Origin: Psettodes erumei
Taxonomy: Eukaryota > Chordata > Actinopteri > Pleuronectiformes > Psettodidae
Reading direction: 5' to 3'
Assembly (NCBI GenBank): GCA_016785225.1
Contig: JAFBJZ010000648.1
Span: forward strand, 95,001-159,000
DNA: 64,000 nt
Below are positions 1 to 14,399 of this stretch, piece after piece. A model generated the notes under the pieces. It was not told the origin of the DNA. It ran no database searches and worked only from the letters and a program-made list of their open reading frames with translations. The position numbers and the translations under genes were made by a program. How positions within the stretch are numbered: the stretch's first letter is position 1; each line of letters starts with the position of its first letter.

Positions 1-2612
1 GTAGCATTTTTTAAAAAATATATAAATGGTTAAAGACATGCGTGCAGCCCGATGCAGCTGAGACGCAAAAGTGAAATGAAATACGGCCCGAGTGAGAAGA
101 GAAAAAAAAAACAGTTGAATTATTTTTGTTTTTCTCCTCAAAAGAGAAAAGTGACAGGGATTAACTTCAGATTGTCTTGAAAGAAAAAAAAAAAAGAAGA
201 TGTATTTTGGCTGCTGCTGCGTCCAAGTGAGATTAACTGGAAGTAAATGTCCTCTGAAGGGAAAGTAGGGCAGCGTCTCCTCCGCAGACATGCAGTTACA
301 GCCACGATGCACCAGGAGGCGCTCTCGCCTCTTCCCTCCTGTCTGCCGCTGTAGCCTACATTTCTCCAGCTTCAAAAAAAAAAACACAAAAACAACCCAA
401 AAAAAAAAAGAGAGAGAGAGAGACAGAAAAATCCCAGAAGGCACAAGGCCAAGTTTCCTCCCTACGTCTTTTCTCCTCATGGAACGGAAAGACAAAATAT
501 GAGTTTCACATTATTTTCCAGAGGTTTTCAGAGGTTAGGACGGGAGAAAGTCTGCGCCTCTGGAGTTTCTCTCAGAAAAAAAAAAAAAAAAAAGAGTGTA
601 GTAAAAGCTCATTGGATCTCGGGGGGGTGAACCCTCCCACCCTGAGATCCTCTGACCCGTCGTGTCCCACAGTAATCGTAATGACGTCGTATATATCTGA
701 GTTAAAACCTCCAACACCTTAGAAGATAAAAAAGGGTTCAGGAAGGAGAAAGGTGGGCGAGGTGGGGGTTTTCTTTTTTTTTGGGGTGGGGGGTAAGTTT
801 TGTCTATTATAGACCCGTTTGGAAACAGAAGCAGCGACCCCCCGCGGCCCCTTGAGTTGATTCACCAGGTTGGTGGTTCCTCCGTTTTTTTGGCGTCCTG
901 TCACACCGCCCGGTCAAGCCTCGACCCCGAGTCCTGGCTTCACGACAATATTTTGCAATGATATTCTTCACCCCCTCACTAACAGATCAACTGGTTGGTG
1001 GTGTAGAGAGAAAAAAAAACAAACGTAATCTGTAAAGTCTAGCTAGATTATCCGTGGTATGATTTACCTAGTCTAGTTGTGTTAATCTTTGTTAATGTTT
1101 CCGCTTGTCAAAGAAGTCGGATAATGTTTTAGCTTGAGCGTGTGAACGTTATTTACTCGTATTTACTCGTATTTACTCTTAATTACTCGCTCCTTACGTA
1201 CTTTAGCTAATCTTGTGTCATTAAGCTACTTCGACTTGTTTGCGTGCAGATATTTAACTTATTTTCTCTTCATTTAAAGGTTTTATCAAGATTAAAATCT
1301 CTAATCCCAGCCAGTTTAGCCGCGTTAAAACAGCGCTAGAAACAATCGTTGCATTATAGCGAGCTAGGTGTAGCTACGTGTTAGCATTCCACCCCAACCT
1401 GAAGAATATCATTTTAAAATATTTTTTTAAAGTAATAATCTCTGGTCCTTTGTGTACATGGAAACTTTTTGTCTGTTGCTCCAAGTTGTTAAAAACAACT
1501 TTTCATGTACACATGCATGATCCTCAATGTCAGTGGTCACGGTTCGAAACTTTAATCTGTGTGCACTTTTTTTTTTTTTTTTTTACCCTGTTTGTTGGTT
1601 AATGTCGCAAAAAAAAAAGCCAGTGGTTCTTAAATTATAGTTTAAAAACCTCTGGTGCTCATTTTTGGGTGACGTACGCAGGGAAAAAGATTTACACGTG
1701 TCTTTACCGACATTGTGTATTCTTTTGTGAGGTTTGCAATGGAGACAATGGCAGCGATCAATCAGCTCTTTATCCATTGTATAATCAATACTTCAGATTT
1801 GTGTGTTTTGGTGTTTGTCAATCTACCACTGTGTCCCCAGCCAATAAGATCTTTGGATAAAAAATCAGTCAGAGTGGCCTGTATGGAAGCTTAGAAAAGC
1901 CAAATATATATAATGTTTAATTTTGTTATATAAGCAACTATCAACCAAATTGTGAAATGTCACCACTGCTGAATATTTAATGTAGCACTGACAGATCAGT
2001 CATGTGACTGGCAGAACGTAACCTGATTGGACAGAGGTCTCTTTAATTCACTAATCCAGGTTTAGCGATTTTGAAATATTCGCACTTGAAACTTTTAGAT
2101 CTGAGCAATTTGGTTTTATTCATACTGGATTCATGGACTTCCTGTCTGACTTCAAGATCAGACAGAAATCATTTTTCAAATCTATAAATCCACCGATATT
2201 CACTAGCGATTACAACTTATTACTTATTACAACTAAAATCAGCCTTTCTCTGCTTCCATATGATCTAGTCACAGCCAAAATTCAAGTTTTTATATTCCCA
2301 GCGTGTTCTTTAAATATCCTCCACCATAGGATGGTACTGTTGTGTTCTCTTGTCGTTTGTCGTCTAACTGTGTTGTTGACGTGTGGTCGCACAAGCTCAA
2401 ACGGAAGTCATTTCCACCCCCCCTGTAAAATGGCTTCCCCTCACACCTGTCGTTTGGGTTGTCTCTCGTGTGGTTTGCTCCAACAGTGAACTTGTCTTTA
2501 CTTCACCCTGGAAGTGTTGACTGTTGGGGGACGTCCTTTGATGTTCAACATTACAACACATCGGCGCTGACGCCGCGGCGAAATTAACCGTGTTGACGTT
2601 TTCTCTTCGCAG
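1..2612. other. Upstream non-coding region (intron 1 or 5' flank)
   Basis: I see no exon of the collagen gene here. No open frame combines a start codon, a hydrophobic leader and a phase-1 splice donor, so the signal-peptide exon is probably upstream of the window. The stretch has poly-A and poly-T runs (around 180-200, 370-410, 575-595, 1567-1585) and is otherwise AT-rich unique-looking sequence. It ends in the acceptor at 2611-2612. No promoter elements can be assigned. Confidence 0.5.
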
Positions 2613-2729
2613 TCGACCCTCCGTCAGATTTGAGGTTTAGGATTTTGAACCTGAACACGGTTCAAATGACGTGGAGCCGACCGCAGTCCAGGATACAGGG
2701 CTACAGAATACAAGTGACCTCAGACACAG
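2613..2729 (+). CDS. col12a1: col12a1 exon: FN3-1, first half
   Basis: This exon encodes the first beta strands of FN3-1, beginning with a split codon then DPPSDL and reaching the core tryptophan in QMTW. It is preceded by a pyrimidine-rich tract with acceptor AG at 2611-2612 and followed by donor GTGGGT. It ends in phase 1. The DPPSDL start matches the residues that follow the signal peptide in vertebrate collagen XII. Third codon positions are not GC-biased, unlike the exons from VWA1 onward. Confidence 0.88.
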
Positions 2730-5700
2730 GTGGGTGCTCGTTAAACCTGCGAGTTCTGTCCTGCCGGGCCCGTAACATCACAGGTGTCATAAAACCCTCC
2801 AACGCTCCGCTCCGCCCGGCAAGACTCGACACTCCCCGCAATTATCACAAGAGTTCTGCCGACACGTGTTTGCCTCTGGGAGCTGTAATGATAAACTGGG
2901 GGGGGGTCATTGTATATGGTTAAGATTAATCGTCAGCTGCCATTACGCAACACTGTAATGGGATATCCAATTTAACGGCTGAGGTGGTTTTGAAAAAGGA
3001 AGCCACATCACCTGCCCCCTGTACTTAGCTCAAAACATCCAGGGTTTGTCCCTCAGTTCCAGTGAGATTAAATATATAAACACTGCAGCGTACGATGATG
3101 AATTCAGATAATAGTGCAGCAACAACTTCACGGGCCCGGGTTTGGGAGGCCTTCTCCTGTTTCAACATAACAGTGCTCCTCGGGCACAAAGCTAAAAAGC
3201 TGGTTGCACCAACAAGTTTGAACCGGACCCAGTTGTTTTTTTTTTTTCCACTAAGTGTTGATTTAATGCATTTGCTGGCAGCACGCACACCAGCTCTGGT
3301 GTAGAGATTTCGTGTCACTGAATATCCACATGGCAACTGCGGGATGTAACTGGTTATGTGCTGTTGCTCGGCTAACTGGAGCCGTCGCTAACGAGTTCAC
3401 CCACAGAGCTAAAGTTAGCGTGAATGTTTTAATGGTCTAACTGTTACATGTACTGTTTGACGACCAAATTATCAGCACATCTTTATAGTTAACCTGCATA
3501 TATACATTCACTCTGACTAAGTGCCAGGTGTAACTGTTGCACAGTGAGGTAACGGAACTAGCTAACTGACAGTACTCACGCTAGCTTTACTTTTGCTAGC
3601 TTGCTAACGGGCGAGTACTCTTTGCGACTTGAGCTAGCTAAATGCTAGCTTGCATAGTTCCGTTCAATAACTGCTAGGTATGTCTGCTAACTACAGTAAC
3701 TGTTGATATAATGTTAGATAACTGAATTATTGAAAGAACTAACATCAACTTGCATACTTAAATTTAATAACTGCTAGGCATGACTGTTAGCTTAGCAAAA
3801 CAAGAAGGCTAAGTAAACTAAACTAGCTAACAGACAAAGCTAACATTAGCTTAGTAATAAATGGCCTTTTTAGAGTGAAGAGCGGGTTTATATGGAATAT
3901 GGTCAACAAATTACTTGATAAAAATGATATTTAGAAATGCTGTAAACTGGATAGACTTTAGCTTTATATTTCACAGAAACCACAATATAGCTACGTGAAA
4001 TTATAAAATGTTATGCCGCTACCATTAGCCTAAATGACTAAATAACATTGGTAAATTAAGTGTAATTGTATATTTTCCTCAAACTCTTCACTACATGAAT
4101 ATTGCTAACTGAACTGACACACAAATCCAACGCAACTTCCCCTGAAACCACAAATTCTCGCTGTTACAGTTTTGTTGTTCTGCTAATTAAACAAACATGG
4201 TATAGTAAGTGTCTCTGAACGTTGAGCAGAGCCAGGACAGCTGTTTTCTCTCTACTTCCAGTCTTTATGCTAAGCTAGGCTAACCAAATCCTGATTCCCT
4301 CTTAATACCTAAAGTACAGACAGATTTTTCATCTTCTCATCTAATTCCCATAAAGGAAACTCGTCCTTTACTGTTTGACTGTGTATCTTATTAAATAACA
4401 GAAACTGTGGAGGGATAAAAACTTAAACTACATCAATCTCTAAATCCTTTATTTATCACTTTAGTGGTTTATTAAAAACAGGGGCTCTTTGCTGTTAAAC
4501 CACAAAGTAAGTACATGTCGTTAAAGTTACTTTAAAACAAGAATGAAAGTATTTTCATTATCGTATTGGGCACGAGTGAAGTCATAAGGTGGTGTAACGG
4601 GCTTTGTAAACGATAAATGGGTCTTTTCAGATAAATAATCCCATAATGCCTGTTGTGTATGTCTAAAGGACTGGAAATGAGTAGAGTCAACACATGAATA
4701 AATCCCTTTAAAGCCACGACTATTTGAAGCTAAAGCGTTTTAAGTAAATAATTATGATAGACTTATTGGAAGATTTGAGAGTCTTTAAGGGTTAATATAG
4801 TGTGTTTTGATTCATAGTGATGCGGAAAGTTTTCATTAAATTGAATCATGCAGTTGTGTGTTTACACTGCTCTTCCAGTCCTCAGGTCAACAGTCGGAAT
4901 CAGGTTTTTCTGAAGCCCTGTTTTGACTCTTGGAGAAATGAAGTAATGCAATAGTTTCCTAATGGCTTCCCTCTGACTTTGTGCATTCTTGTAGAAGAAC
5001 CAACAAGAGAATTTACTCTGCCTGCATCTGCGACTAAGACCTCCATCTCAGACCTGAGTCCAGATGTGGATTATGTTGTAAAGATATCTGCGTACTCAAG
5101 ATCAAGGGAGAGTCTGCCCATCTCCGGCCAGATAACAAGTGAGTCACTGTGTCCTTGTGTGTGGAAATTAGCACCAGACGTCCAAACAAATCCTTGTAAA
5201 GTTTGTCTGCAGGTGGTCAGTTTTGGCAGGAAGTCTCCATAATGAGGATCCAACGGTCCCAAAACCCAAACGGGTTGGTAAAACACCTGAAGGCTCCTTG
5301 CACTGAGTGGACAAAATAAGAAGCACATCTGGCAGTGCAGTACAGCCCACATTAAATCCACAGGAACAGTCTCAACATAGCCATTTGTTTCCATTATTTT
5401 GGCCACCCTGTGCACTTTTTAGTTTCCGCAAATTCACCACAGCTTCCACAATATTTAGTCATCAGTCGCTGTTGTTTGGAGCTTTTTAAGTGTTTGGACA
5501 GTAGTATCATTCTTGACCTTTGTAATAATGATAAAGAAAAGCTGCACACAAAACGGTTTAAACCAGTTTTTTATTTTCTTTTAATCTCTGCAAAAAAATT
5601 TGAAAGCTGGAGACCGAAAGCCTGACGTGACAGATTTCAACAACTCTGCAGCAGGGAGCCAGTCAGGAAAAAAATCCAACTGTGAAGTGTTTCCTGCAGC

Positions 5701-8700
5701 CTGAAACTGTGTTCAGGCAAAAAATCTGTTGTTTTAGTTTTAACCAGTAAAGTTCAGTCATCAAATTCACTTTATATCGTGTTTACCAAAAAGAGACTAT
5801 GGGGACTTTTAGCCAGCGTGGATGAGAGGTCTTTAAAGTGCTGGGTAAAATCCATCTGCTGATGAAGAGGATGTAAAAGCTCCAGAAAACTTACTAAATG
5901 GGCCTTTGTTGTGAGACTGTTTTCTCAACTGCTGTTTCCAAGGTGAGGATTTTGTGAATGAATTTGTGTCAAGAAAAAAAATAAGATCGACGGTTAGACA
6001 GTAAGTTCGGGACTTTATTGTCCACAATGCAGAAAATAGTCCCTGGCTTCATCGCCGACTGCAGATTCAAAAGCACAAACAAGACAATTGAAAACATATG
6101 AGGGAAAAGGCAAGACTTTTAAAACACTTTTAAAAAAAAAAATGAAAACCTTTAATAAAATATGGAAGTGGTTGGGTGCTTTGTTTCATGAAGTGGTTCT
6201 CCGGAGCTGCCAGGTCTCCAGATAAACATGATAGGCCACTAGACAATTGAAGGCATATATTTTTCATTAATTTGTTGGGAAATGTGATCACCTGTTTGGA
6301 ACCTCACTTTCAAATTAAATGTCCATACTAAGGTCTCTGATGAGGGGTCAAAAGTAGACATTGCTTCATTTGCAAAAGGTCACAAGCCAATAAAGTTGGG
6401 AATAACTGATTTAATTTGTAAAAGATAAAGAAATGCAGTTGCAAGAAGTTAAAAAAAACAAGAAACCCCTGAGTCCAGTAAGATTTAGTTACCCGTGGAT
6501 CACTGGACGAGCTGTGAGCGAGGTCTTCGTGGCAGCAGTTTGACGGGGGACGCCTGCTTGGCACTGCCACACAACAACGATGACCTAACAAACCCTCCGA
6601 GCTCCAGAGATTCCCTGGAAATATGTCCGTAACCATGACATCAGTCCGTCAGTTTCGCCGTTTGGGAGATCGTTTTGCACGTTTGTTGTATCTACGCGGG
6701 GGGAAACGATGTTCAAGAAACCCTCGGGTGAGGGAATCAATGTCATGGTCGGAAAACAAAAGACAAGTTTTGTTCCAGTTTGGGAAGTCTGCTGTTTGTT
6801 GACGAAAAACAGTGACAGTTGTTGACAGAAAATGGTTCATAACATGACACGGTGTGAGGGTTTCGGGTTCTTTAAGGACACGTTTTACTGAAGAGATGAT
6901 CTGAGTTGTGTCTGGTTTTTTTTTTTATATATAATTACATGATTGTTGTATTATCTTTCAGTTGAGTCCGGTGGCAGAGGACCATCGAGGAAGCCAGAAC
7001 CTTCAGATTCAGGCAGTAAGTCCTTTTGTGCGTTTATCTTAAACCTTCTCCACTTCTTATTCTCGAGTTTTCTCCTTCGCTGCTGGGCGGCGTCCATCAG
7101 CTTGAGCTCAGCGGCGGAGAGGGAGGCTCCCTCCACACAACACCCCATTGTATAGGAATAATCAAAATTAGGCCCCCATAAATCTCCCAAGTATTCGGTC
7201 ATCGGCTTGGTCCCCCGCCGGCCAATTATGCCAATGCGAAGGAAGCCGCGCATGCTCGCGGGGGAGGTCGTAGGTGGGGCGGAAGGCCGTCCGCCGTAGC
7301 CGGGGGAGCGAGCCGAGAGGAGCCCAGCCCCGAAGTGCTGAGGGAAGTGGAAACCATTACAGATGCCGATTTACAAGAGCGCTGCTGCTGCCGCCCTGGC
7401 CCCGTCCGGCTGCACACGATGACGAGCTTGTGCTGATTTTTCCTTCTTTTTCGTGAGAGGAAAGTCACGAGGAAACTCCCAGAAAGTAGGGCAGAGCAGC
7501 AGAGTCCGCCGCTTGTACCTACAACATCCAGCGTGACCCAAAAAAAGAATGAATCAGGAGATTGGATTTGGGGAAACCTGGTCAAACGTTCCTCTTGAGT
7601 AATGCAGAGCTTTAATCAAATAAAGCCTAATCAACATGGAGCGTGTACAGTAACATTTCTAAGAGCATTGGCAGTGACTAACTTCTGGTGATGATGTTTC
7701 TGACATCCTCCGGGCTGCAGTTAATGTCTTCGCCAAATTTCATGGCAATCCATCTCACGGTCGAGAAAGAAATGGGCGACCGCGTGTAGAATGAAAAAAA
7801 TTAATGAACCAAACAAAATTAAGTAAAAGTGAATACTCTGTCTTCAGTTGAAATAAAAAAAAGTCCCAGTCCTCTATTTGAGAATTGAAATCCTTGGCAT
7901 TTAACCTTTTCTTCCTCCCACTCCTATCGCTCTTTCCCAGAATGCTCTGTGAGCACCATCGCCGACGTGGTGTTCCTGGTGGACGGCTCCTGGAGCGTCG
8001 GCAGGCTGAACTTCAGGTACATCCGCAACTTCATCTCGGCGGTGGCCGGAGCCTTCCAGATCGGCGAGGAGAAGACCCGCGTGGGGGTGGTGCAGTACAG
8101 CGGCGACGTCAGGACCGAGTTCTACCTGAACGACCACCTGACGCGGCCGGCGCTGCTGCAGGCCATCAGCCTGCTGCCGTTCAAAGGAGGAAACACCATG
8201 ACAGGTTCGGCGTTTGCCTCGTCTCGTTCATCACCTCGGCTCAGACGCCTTCTGGCCGAGCCTCGTCTAAACCCCGGCTGAGTAAAACCTGTCCGTGTCT
8301 TTGCTCCAGGCGATGCCCTCAGCCACATCCTGAAGAACACGTTCACCGAGGCGGCCGGCGCCAGGAGCGGTTTCCCCAAAGTGCTGGTGATCATCACAGA
8401 CGGCAAGTCTGAGGATGCAGTGGAGAGTTACGCCAGGCAGCTCCGGAGCAGGGGGGTGGAGATCTTTGTCCTCGGTATGTAGCCAGAACGAGTTTATTGC
8501 ATTCCAAATCGTACATTTTCCATCCGTACTTAACGCCTTTAACTGTCGCTCGTAACAAAAGCAACCTGCGATGACATCATAAAGGAGCGAGGGTAGATTC
8601 CTACATCATTAACGTTACAAGCGAGCGATAGCGAGTTTTATGTCTGTTTATGCTCTGGCCACGCTGTCAGACTTTCCACAAACTCAGGATGGAGGAACAG

Positions 8701-11700
8701 AAGTGGGCAGTTGCTGTGGCGTTAAAGAGGGCTGCTGGTTGAATAATAATAGCTCATCTTTTACAGTCGGCAAAAATGGGTCACCGATAGAGAGAGAGAG
8801 AGAGAGAGAGACGTAAAATCTGTTCCCAGGTTCTGCAGGAGAAGCTGGTAACATGCACGAGTAGCGCTGCGAATGCCTCTCTGCTAAAACAAAATAATAA
8901 ACATACCCCTGATTAAGTCAGCCGGCGCTTTTCTGGAGGTTCTCCAGGCCTTAAGAGGAGTTTAATGGGGCGAGGGCGTCCTCTGGAACCGCACAAGAGC
9001 TTTGCTTCCTCTTCAGCTCAAGTTAGTTTGGACTTAAAGTTTGTGGGACTGTTGTCATATTCGAGTGGTTCAGGAGAACACTCACTCTCAGAAAGATGGG
9101 CCGACTTTTACTTTTCTCCTTCTCTTTTTAGGCGTCCGACAAGCCGACGAAGCCGAGATGAAGCAGATGGCCTCCACCCCTTACAGAAGTCACATCTATA
9201 ACGTCGCCAACTTCGACGTGATGAAGAATGTTCAGAAGGAGCTCATCGCTCAGATGTGCGCCGGTATCGACGATCAGCTGGGCTCGCTCGTCAGCGGGGA
9301 AGAAGGTGAGACGTGGTGAAAGGTAGATTTTACGCCTTATGGTCAGAGTTTAAAGTGTAATTCTGATCCTGAATCTGCTTCCTGCAGTCGTCGAGCCAGC
9401 CTCGAACCTCGAGGTCCTGGAGGTGGGCTCCAAGTTCATAGTGGTGTCCTGGGACGCCTCCGACGGGGACGTCACCGGGTACAAGGTGCAGATGATCCCC
9501 ATGATGACCGGCAGGAAGCGGCAGGAGCTGTACCTGGGCCCGTCCCAGAACTCGGTGACGGTCCGAGACCTTTCTCCAGACACAGAGTACCAAATGAGCG
9601 TGTTCGCTCTGAAGGGCCTGTTGCCCAGCGAGCCCATCACGGCCATGCAGAAGACCGAGCCAGTCAAAGTGTCAGTGGGTGAGCACAAAGTGGTTTTACA
9701 GTTTCTCAACAGACCAAGTCCCGACATGAAGACCAAGTGGGTCTATGTTTCCCATTGCCACAAATTCCACACACAGACAAGTCACGAATCTGACAGATCA
9801 ATAGAAGGGATTGACCCTTGAGAGATTTTATTGGTCTTGAGGGTCAATTACAACTTTTTATTGTTCTTTTGTTCTTTTCCCATCTAGAATGTTCTCTTGG
9901 CATGGACGTTCAGGCCGACGTCGTCCTCCTGGTTGACGGCTCCTACAGCATCGGTCTGGCCAACTTTGCTAAAGTCAGAGCTTTCCTGGAGGTGCTGGTG
10001 AACACCTTCGACATTGGGCCAAATAAGGTCCAGATCAGCTTGGTCCAGTACAGCAGGGATCCCCACACCGAGTTCTACCTGAACACTCACCATGACCTGA
10101 ACGGCGTCGTCAAGGCCGTGAGGAGCTTCCCGTACAGAGGCGGCTCCACCAACACCGGCCGGGCCATGACCTACGTGAGGGAGAAGATCTTCCAGGCCGT
10201 CAGAGGAGCACGAGCCAACGTTCCCCGCGTCACCATCCTCATCACCGACGGGAAGTCGTCCGACGCCTTCCAGGATCCGGCCACCAAGCTGAGGAACGCT
10301 GACGTGGAGATCTTCGCGGTGGGCGTTAAAGATGCGGTGCGGACCGAGCTGGAAGCCATCGCCAATACGCCTGCAGAGACCCACGTGTACACCGTGGAGG
10401 ACTTTGACGCCTTCCAGAGGATCTCCAAAGAACTCACGCAGTCCATCTGCCTGCGGATCGAGCAAGAACTGCGCAACATCTTACAGAGACGTAAGTAAGA
10501 CTGCCTTAATGCTCTATGCTGATGACGGCGCGCTGTGTTTTGAGCAGTTTTTTGTGGATTGTTTAGATTTGATCTGCTCTGATATTCATTCAGATTTGGC
10601 TTTTTGATTCTGGTTCGTGTCAAAGACTTGCTCTGGTTCTCATCCTGTTGTTTGCGCAAGAGGAGAAGCCAAATGTTGACATCAACTACGTTTATTTTCA
10701 CCAGAGTCCAGGTGCCATTAAGAGTCATTTGTTATAAATGACAGGCTGTTTTGTGGTTCTTTCTATAAGTGGATTGTTGGCTGTTCCCCACTTTTTTAAA
10801 GTTGGAGCCGAGCTTTAGCCGCATAGTTTCTGTCAGCTCAGTTTGTGATGTGTTAGTCATTATGGGGTTTGTTCATTCTTTGAAAATGCTAAGCTGCAGT
10901 GGCCGTATGGTCGCACCTTGTGTATACTCACAGTGAGGACTTGGATTTTAAGAAAGTCTCATCCACTTTCACCTGAACTTGTGCATCTCAAGAAATTAGA
11001 AAATGACGAAATGGTTCATCTTCCAGCTGATGAACCAGTATCTCAAATGGTAAGAATCAAAATAGGATTGCCAGTACAGCTAATGGTTGGGGCTCCTTTA
11101 CCACCAGTTACTGCGTCAGCTATTCTCAAACACATGATGCTTGGTATAACCACCTGTGTGCTTTAGATCTATAACTTCATGCTCTGTTTGACTCTTTGTT
11201 TATCCATCGGTCTGGATCGGGACTTGTTCGCTAGGTTGCATTAGCTAGCATTGCTAGCTTAGCATTCCTGCAGATGTGCCAGCTGTGGAGCACCAAATAT
11301 TTAGCACGATGCATTCCTGCTCTTGCTAAATACATATCTATTTTTTTTAGAGCCCAGTAGGAAAAGCTGCAGTGATTCATCAAGCGAAGTTCAAAGTATG
11401 TTTTCAGTCGTCGCCGGTTTAAACAGCAGTTTCCTCGGCGTGATGTCATCGAACATGGTGGGCTGGGACTGCAGCGCAACACAAAAAAACATTTATTTGC
11501 GGATCGCGCGATGATGAATGGGTTTTTCTTTTTTCGTTAATTAAGGAGTTTAATCGAAGCGCCGCGGAAAACATTTTTTTGCGGCGAACAATTACTTAGC
11601 GCAGCGGCCGCCCTTCTCGGCGCAGGAGAAACACGGAGGAGCCGCGGCAGTCGTCCATACTTTCATGTCACTCCTCCGAGCGTGTCCGTCTTTGCAGCCG

Positions 11701-14330
11701 AGCCTCTCAATGTGTTAAACACATGTCCGCCTGTTTGATGGTTCAAGGGCAGCGAGAGTTCCTGCATGTGGAAACAATAGAACTGGGTCAGATGGAGACC
11801 TCTCCGCCTTTGTTTAAGCCCGGTCGGAGCACCAGACGACGGGGTCGTTAACACGTCGGGTCGGTCCAGACCGTCACGTATCCATAAACCGAGCCCGGGC
11901 TTTGAAAGGCATTCTTTGCACTTAAGTCATTAGCCACCCCCGAACATCTGGTAGTCAAGTTTAAACAAGAGGGAAGAGCTGCTCGAAAAACAAAAAAAAA
12001 AATAAATAAAAATGGCCAAACGTTAATCACCCCGCGCCGCTCTGCCAGAGAGGAACTTACCAGCTCACGCTTACTCACACCGGCTTTGATTGCCGGTTAT
12101 ATAATTCTTATATAATAATGACTTTATGTCAACAAAGACGAGCGTACAGGAGCCCGCTGGCCCGGCGCAAACGACGCAGCTGTCAGACGGGTCGTACGTC
12201 TCTGTCAGGACGTGCAGGCCCGTCCTCCGGTTTCTCTTGTCCGTTTTTAAAAAAAAAAACAATCCGTTTTCTTTCAGCGGGGGGAAGTCAGCAGTGCGGA
12301 ACCGCATTTTAAAAAAAGACGATAAAATCTCAGCGCTGTTAGCGTTTTTCTGCCATTTCTCCTTTAATGTTTTATGAATAACAGCCCGGGCTCGCCATCA
12401 CGCACGTCTCATGAGTAATTTGTTTCAGCGCACGACTGTCTGAAAAACAAACCAAAACTGAAAGATAACTCGCAGGCTTCGGCGAAATAAATCATCCGGC
12501 CGAGCGCTTTGGTTTGATTTTGCGTAAGTGGTGCCGAGACGCTGATTGTCGCGCCGGTCTCGTCCCGCTCGAGCATATGTAACCTCGCCGCTGCTACAAA
12601 ATCTCCCGCAGAGATCTTTGATGGCTCCACGTCAGGGAGGCAGAAAGAAATTACCGACTTTATTGTAGCGTCTCTGGAAATTAAGCTGAGGTTCATCAGT
12701 TTTTCTTTCCAAAGAATTAAAAACATGATCCGCGCGTCCCGGAGCCAGCGCTCCATCTGTGCCTGCGCGTGATTAGATGCTAAATGAACGTGACAAGATT
12801 TTAAGAATTCGAAAAACACGCGAGTTTTCCAGCGGCTCCGCCGGTTTCGATCGAAATCTCATTCCTTTCCCTCGCGCTTTCCCCCCCGCAGAGCTGGTGC
12901 AGCCCAGGGCGCTGTCCTTCTCCGAGGTCGGACCCAGGAGCTTCAGGGCCTCGTGGGAGATCGACGCCAACGACGTCAAGTCCTACCTGGTCAAGTTCAA
13001 GCCGGCGGACGACGCCGACGGGCACTACATCTCCATGTCCGTGCCCGGGGACACGCTCACCGCCGTCCTCCCCCACCTCACCCCGCTCACCCGCTACGAG
13101 GTCAACGTCAACGCCCAGTACGACAGAGGGGACAGTCTGCCCGTGCAGGGACACCAGACCACTCTGGAAGGTACGCGCCCGTTCGTCCGTCTTCTCTCTG
13201 AGCCGGGAGCGGCGCAACTTTGACTCGCCCGCCCGCTCACGCGTTGCAGAACAAGGCCCCGTCCGCAACCTGAGGGTGTCCGAGGAGACCGCGGACAGCT
13301 TCAGGGTGTCGTGGCAGCCGGCGCCGGGGGCCGTCACCCGCTACCGCCTGACCTACGAACCCGTCGGGGACGAGGGCGCCAGGCTGGAGACGACCGTCGA
13401 CGGCGGCGAGGCCACGGCCGTGCTGACCCAGCTCCGACCCCAGACAACCTACCGCGTCACCGTCGCTCCCGAGTACCGGACCGGGGCCGGAGCGCCGCTG
13501 CAGACCGACGGCACCACCAAAGAAGGTGATTGTGGCGCAATGAAGGCGACTTGTTTTCCGATCGAGCCGCGTCCACCGAGAATCACGCTAATGAGAAAAA
13601 GACCCGAGTAATGAGGTTCGACGATCAAGAACCGTTACACAAAAAAAATACGTGCAGTATTTTTTAGGAGACCCAACTATGGGAGACATGCGGTGACATA
13701 AGACTTACGTAGTGCTGCAAGCCTGTAAATAAAAGGTGTTAAACCCAAGATTAAACAGCCAGGACGGGTTCAGAGGGTCGACCCGTAATCTGCAGCAGAT
13801 GCTCCCATAAACCACGGCCACACGAATGTTTGAACATCCAATAGGTGGCGAATTTTTGTTCCAAATCCCACTTTGGGCCAGAAGTTTGAGCCCTGACGTT
13901 CCAGGGAACCCGAGAAGCCGGTTAAGTAACCGTTGAGTCACTGGTTCTGATCCACATCAGGTGCCTGCAGATGACTTTTGTTTGTGCAGTGGGACAAAAG
14001 TAAACAAGACTAAAAACCTAAGCGCACGTTTAAAAATCCCAAAGCTGTGGGATGTTCAGAACGTTCCGGGTCCAGAACCGGCGTTCTGTCTTAGAGAGGC
14101 CCGCGATGGAACCGGGCTTCATTTCCTCAGCGACTCCGTCCGTCCACGTTTTTTGTTTTTGTATAAAACTCGGCAGCGGGGCCCGGGCAGCGCCAGGAGT
14201 CCGCGAACATTTCCCCGACCCCGGCGGAAAGAAAGCGAACTCCTGAACCGGCCGTGTCGGCCCGACCCCGCCGAGCTCCCGGTCGGATCCGCTCCGCCTT
14301 ACAGGGAAAGGAATGAAAAACAGAGCGCGG

Positions 14331-14399
<69 letters not shown>

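Noticed and set aside
9884..10465. Minus-strand open frame of 193 residues opposite VWA2
   Set aside because: It is the antisense shadow of a GC-rich exon with a clear VWA translation on the plus strand.
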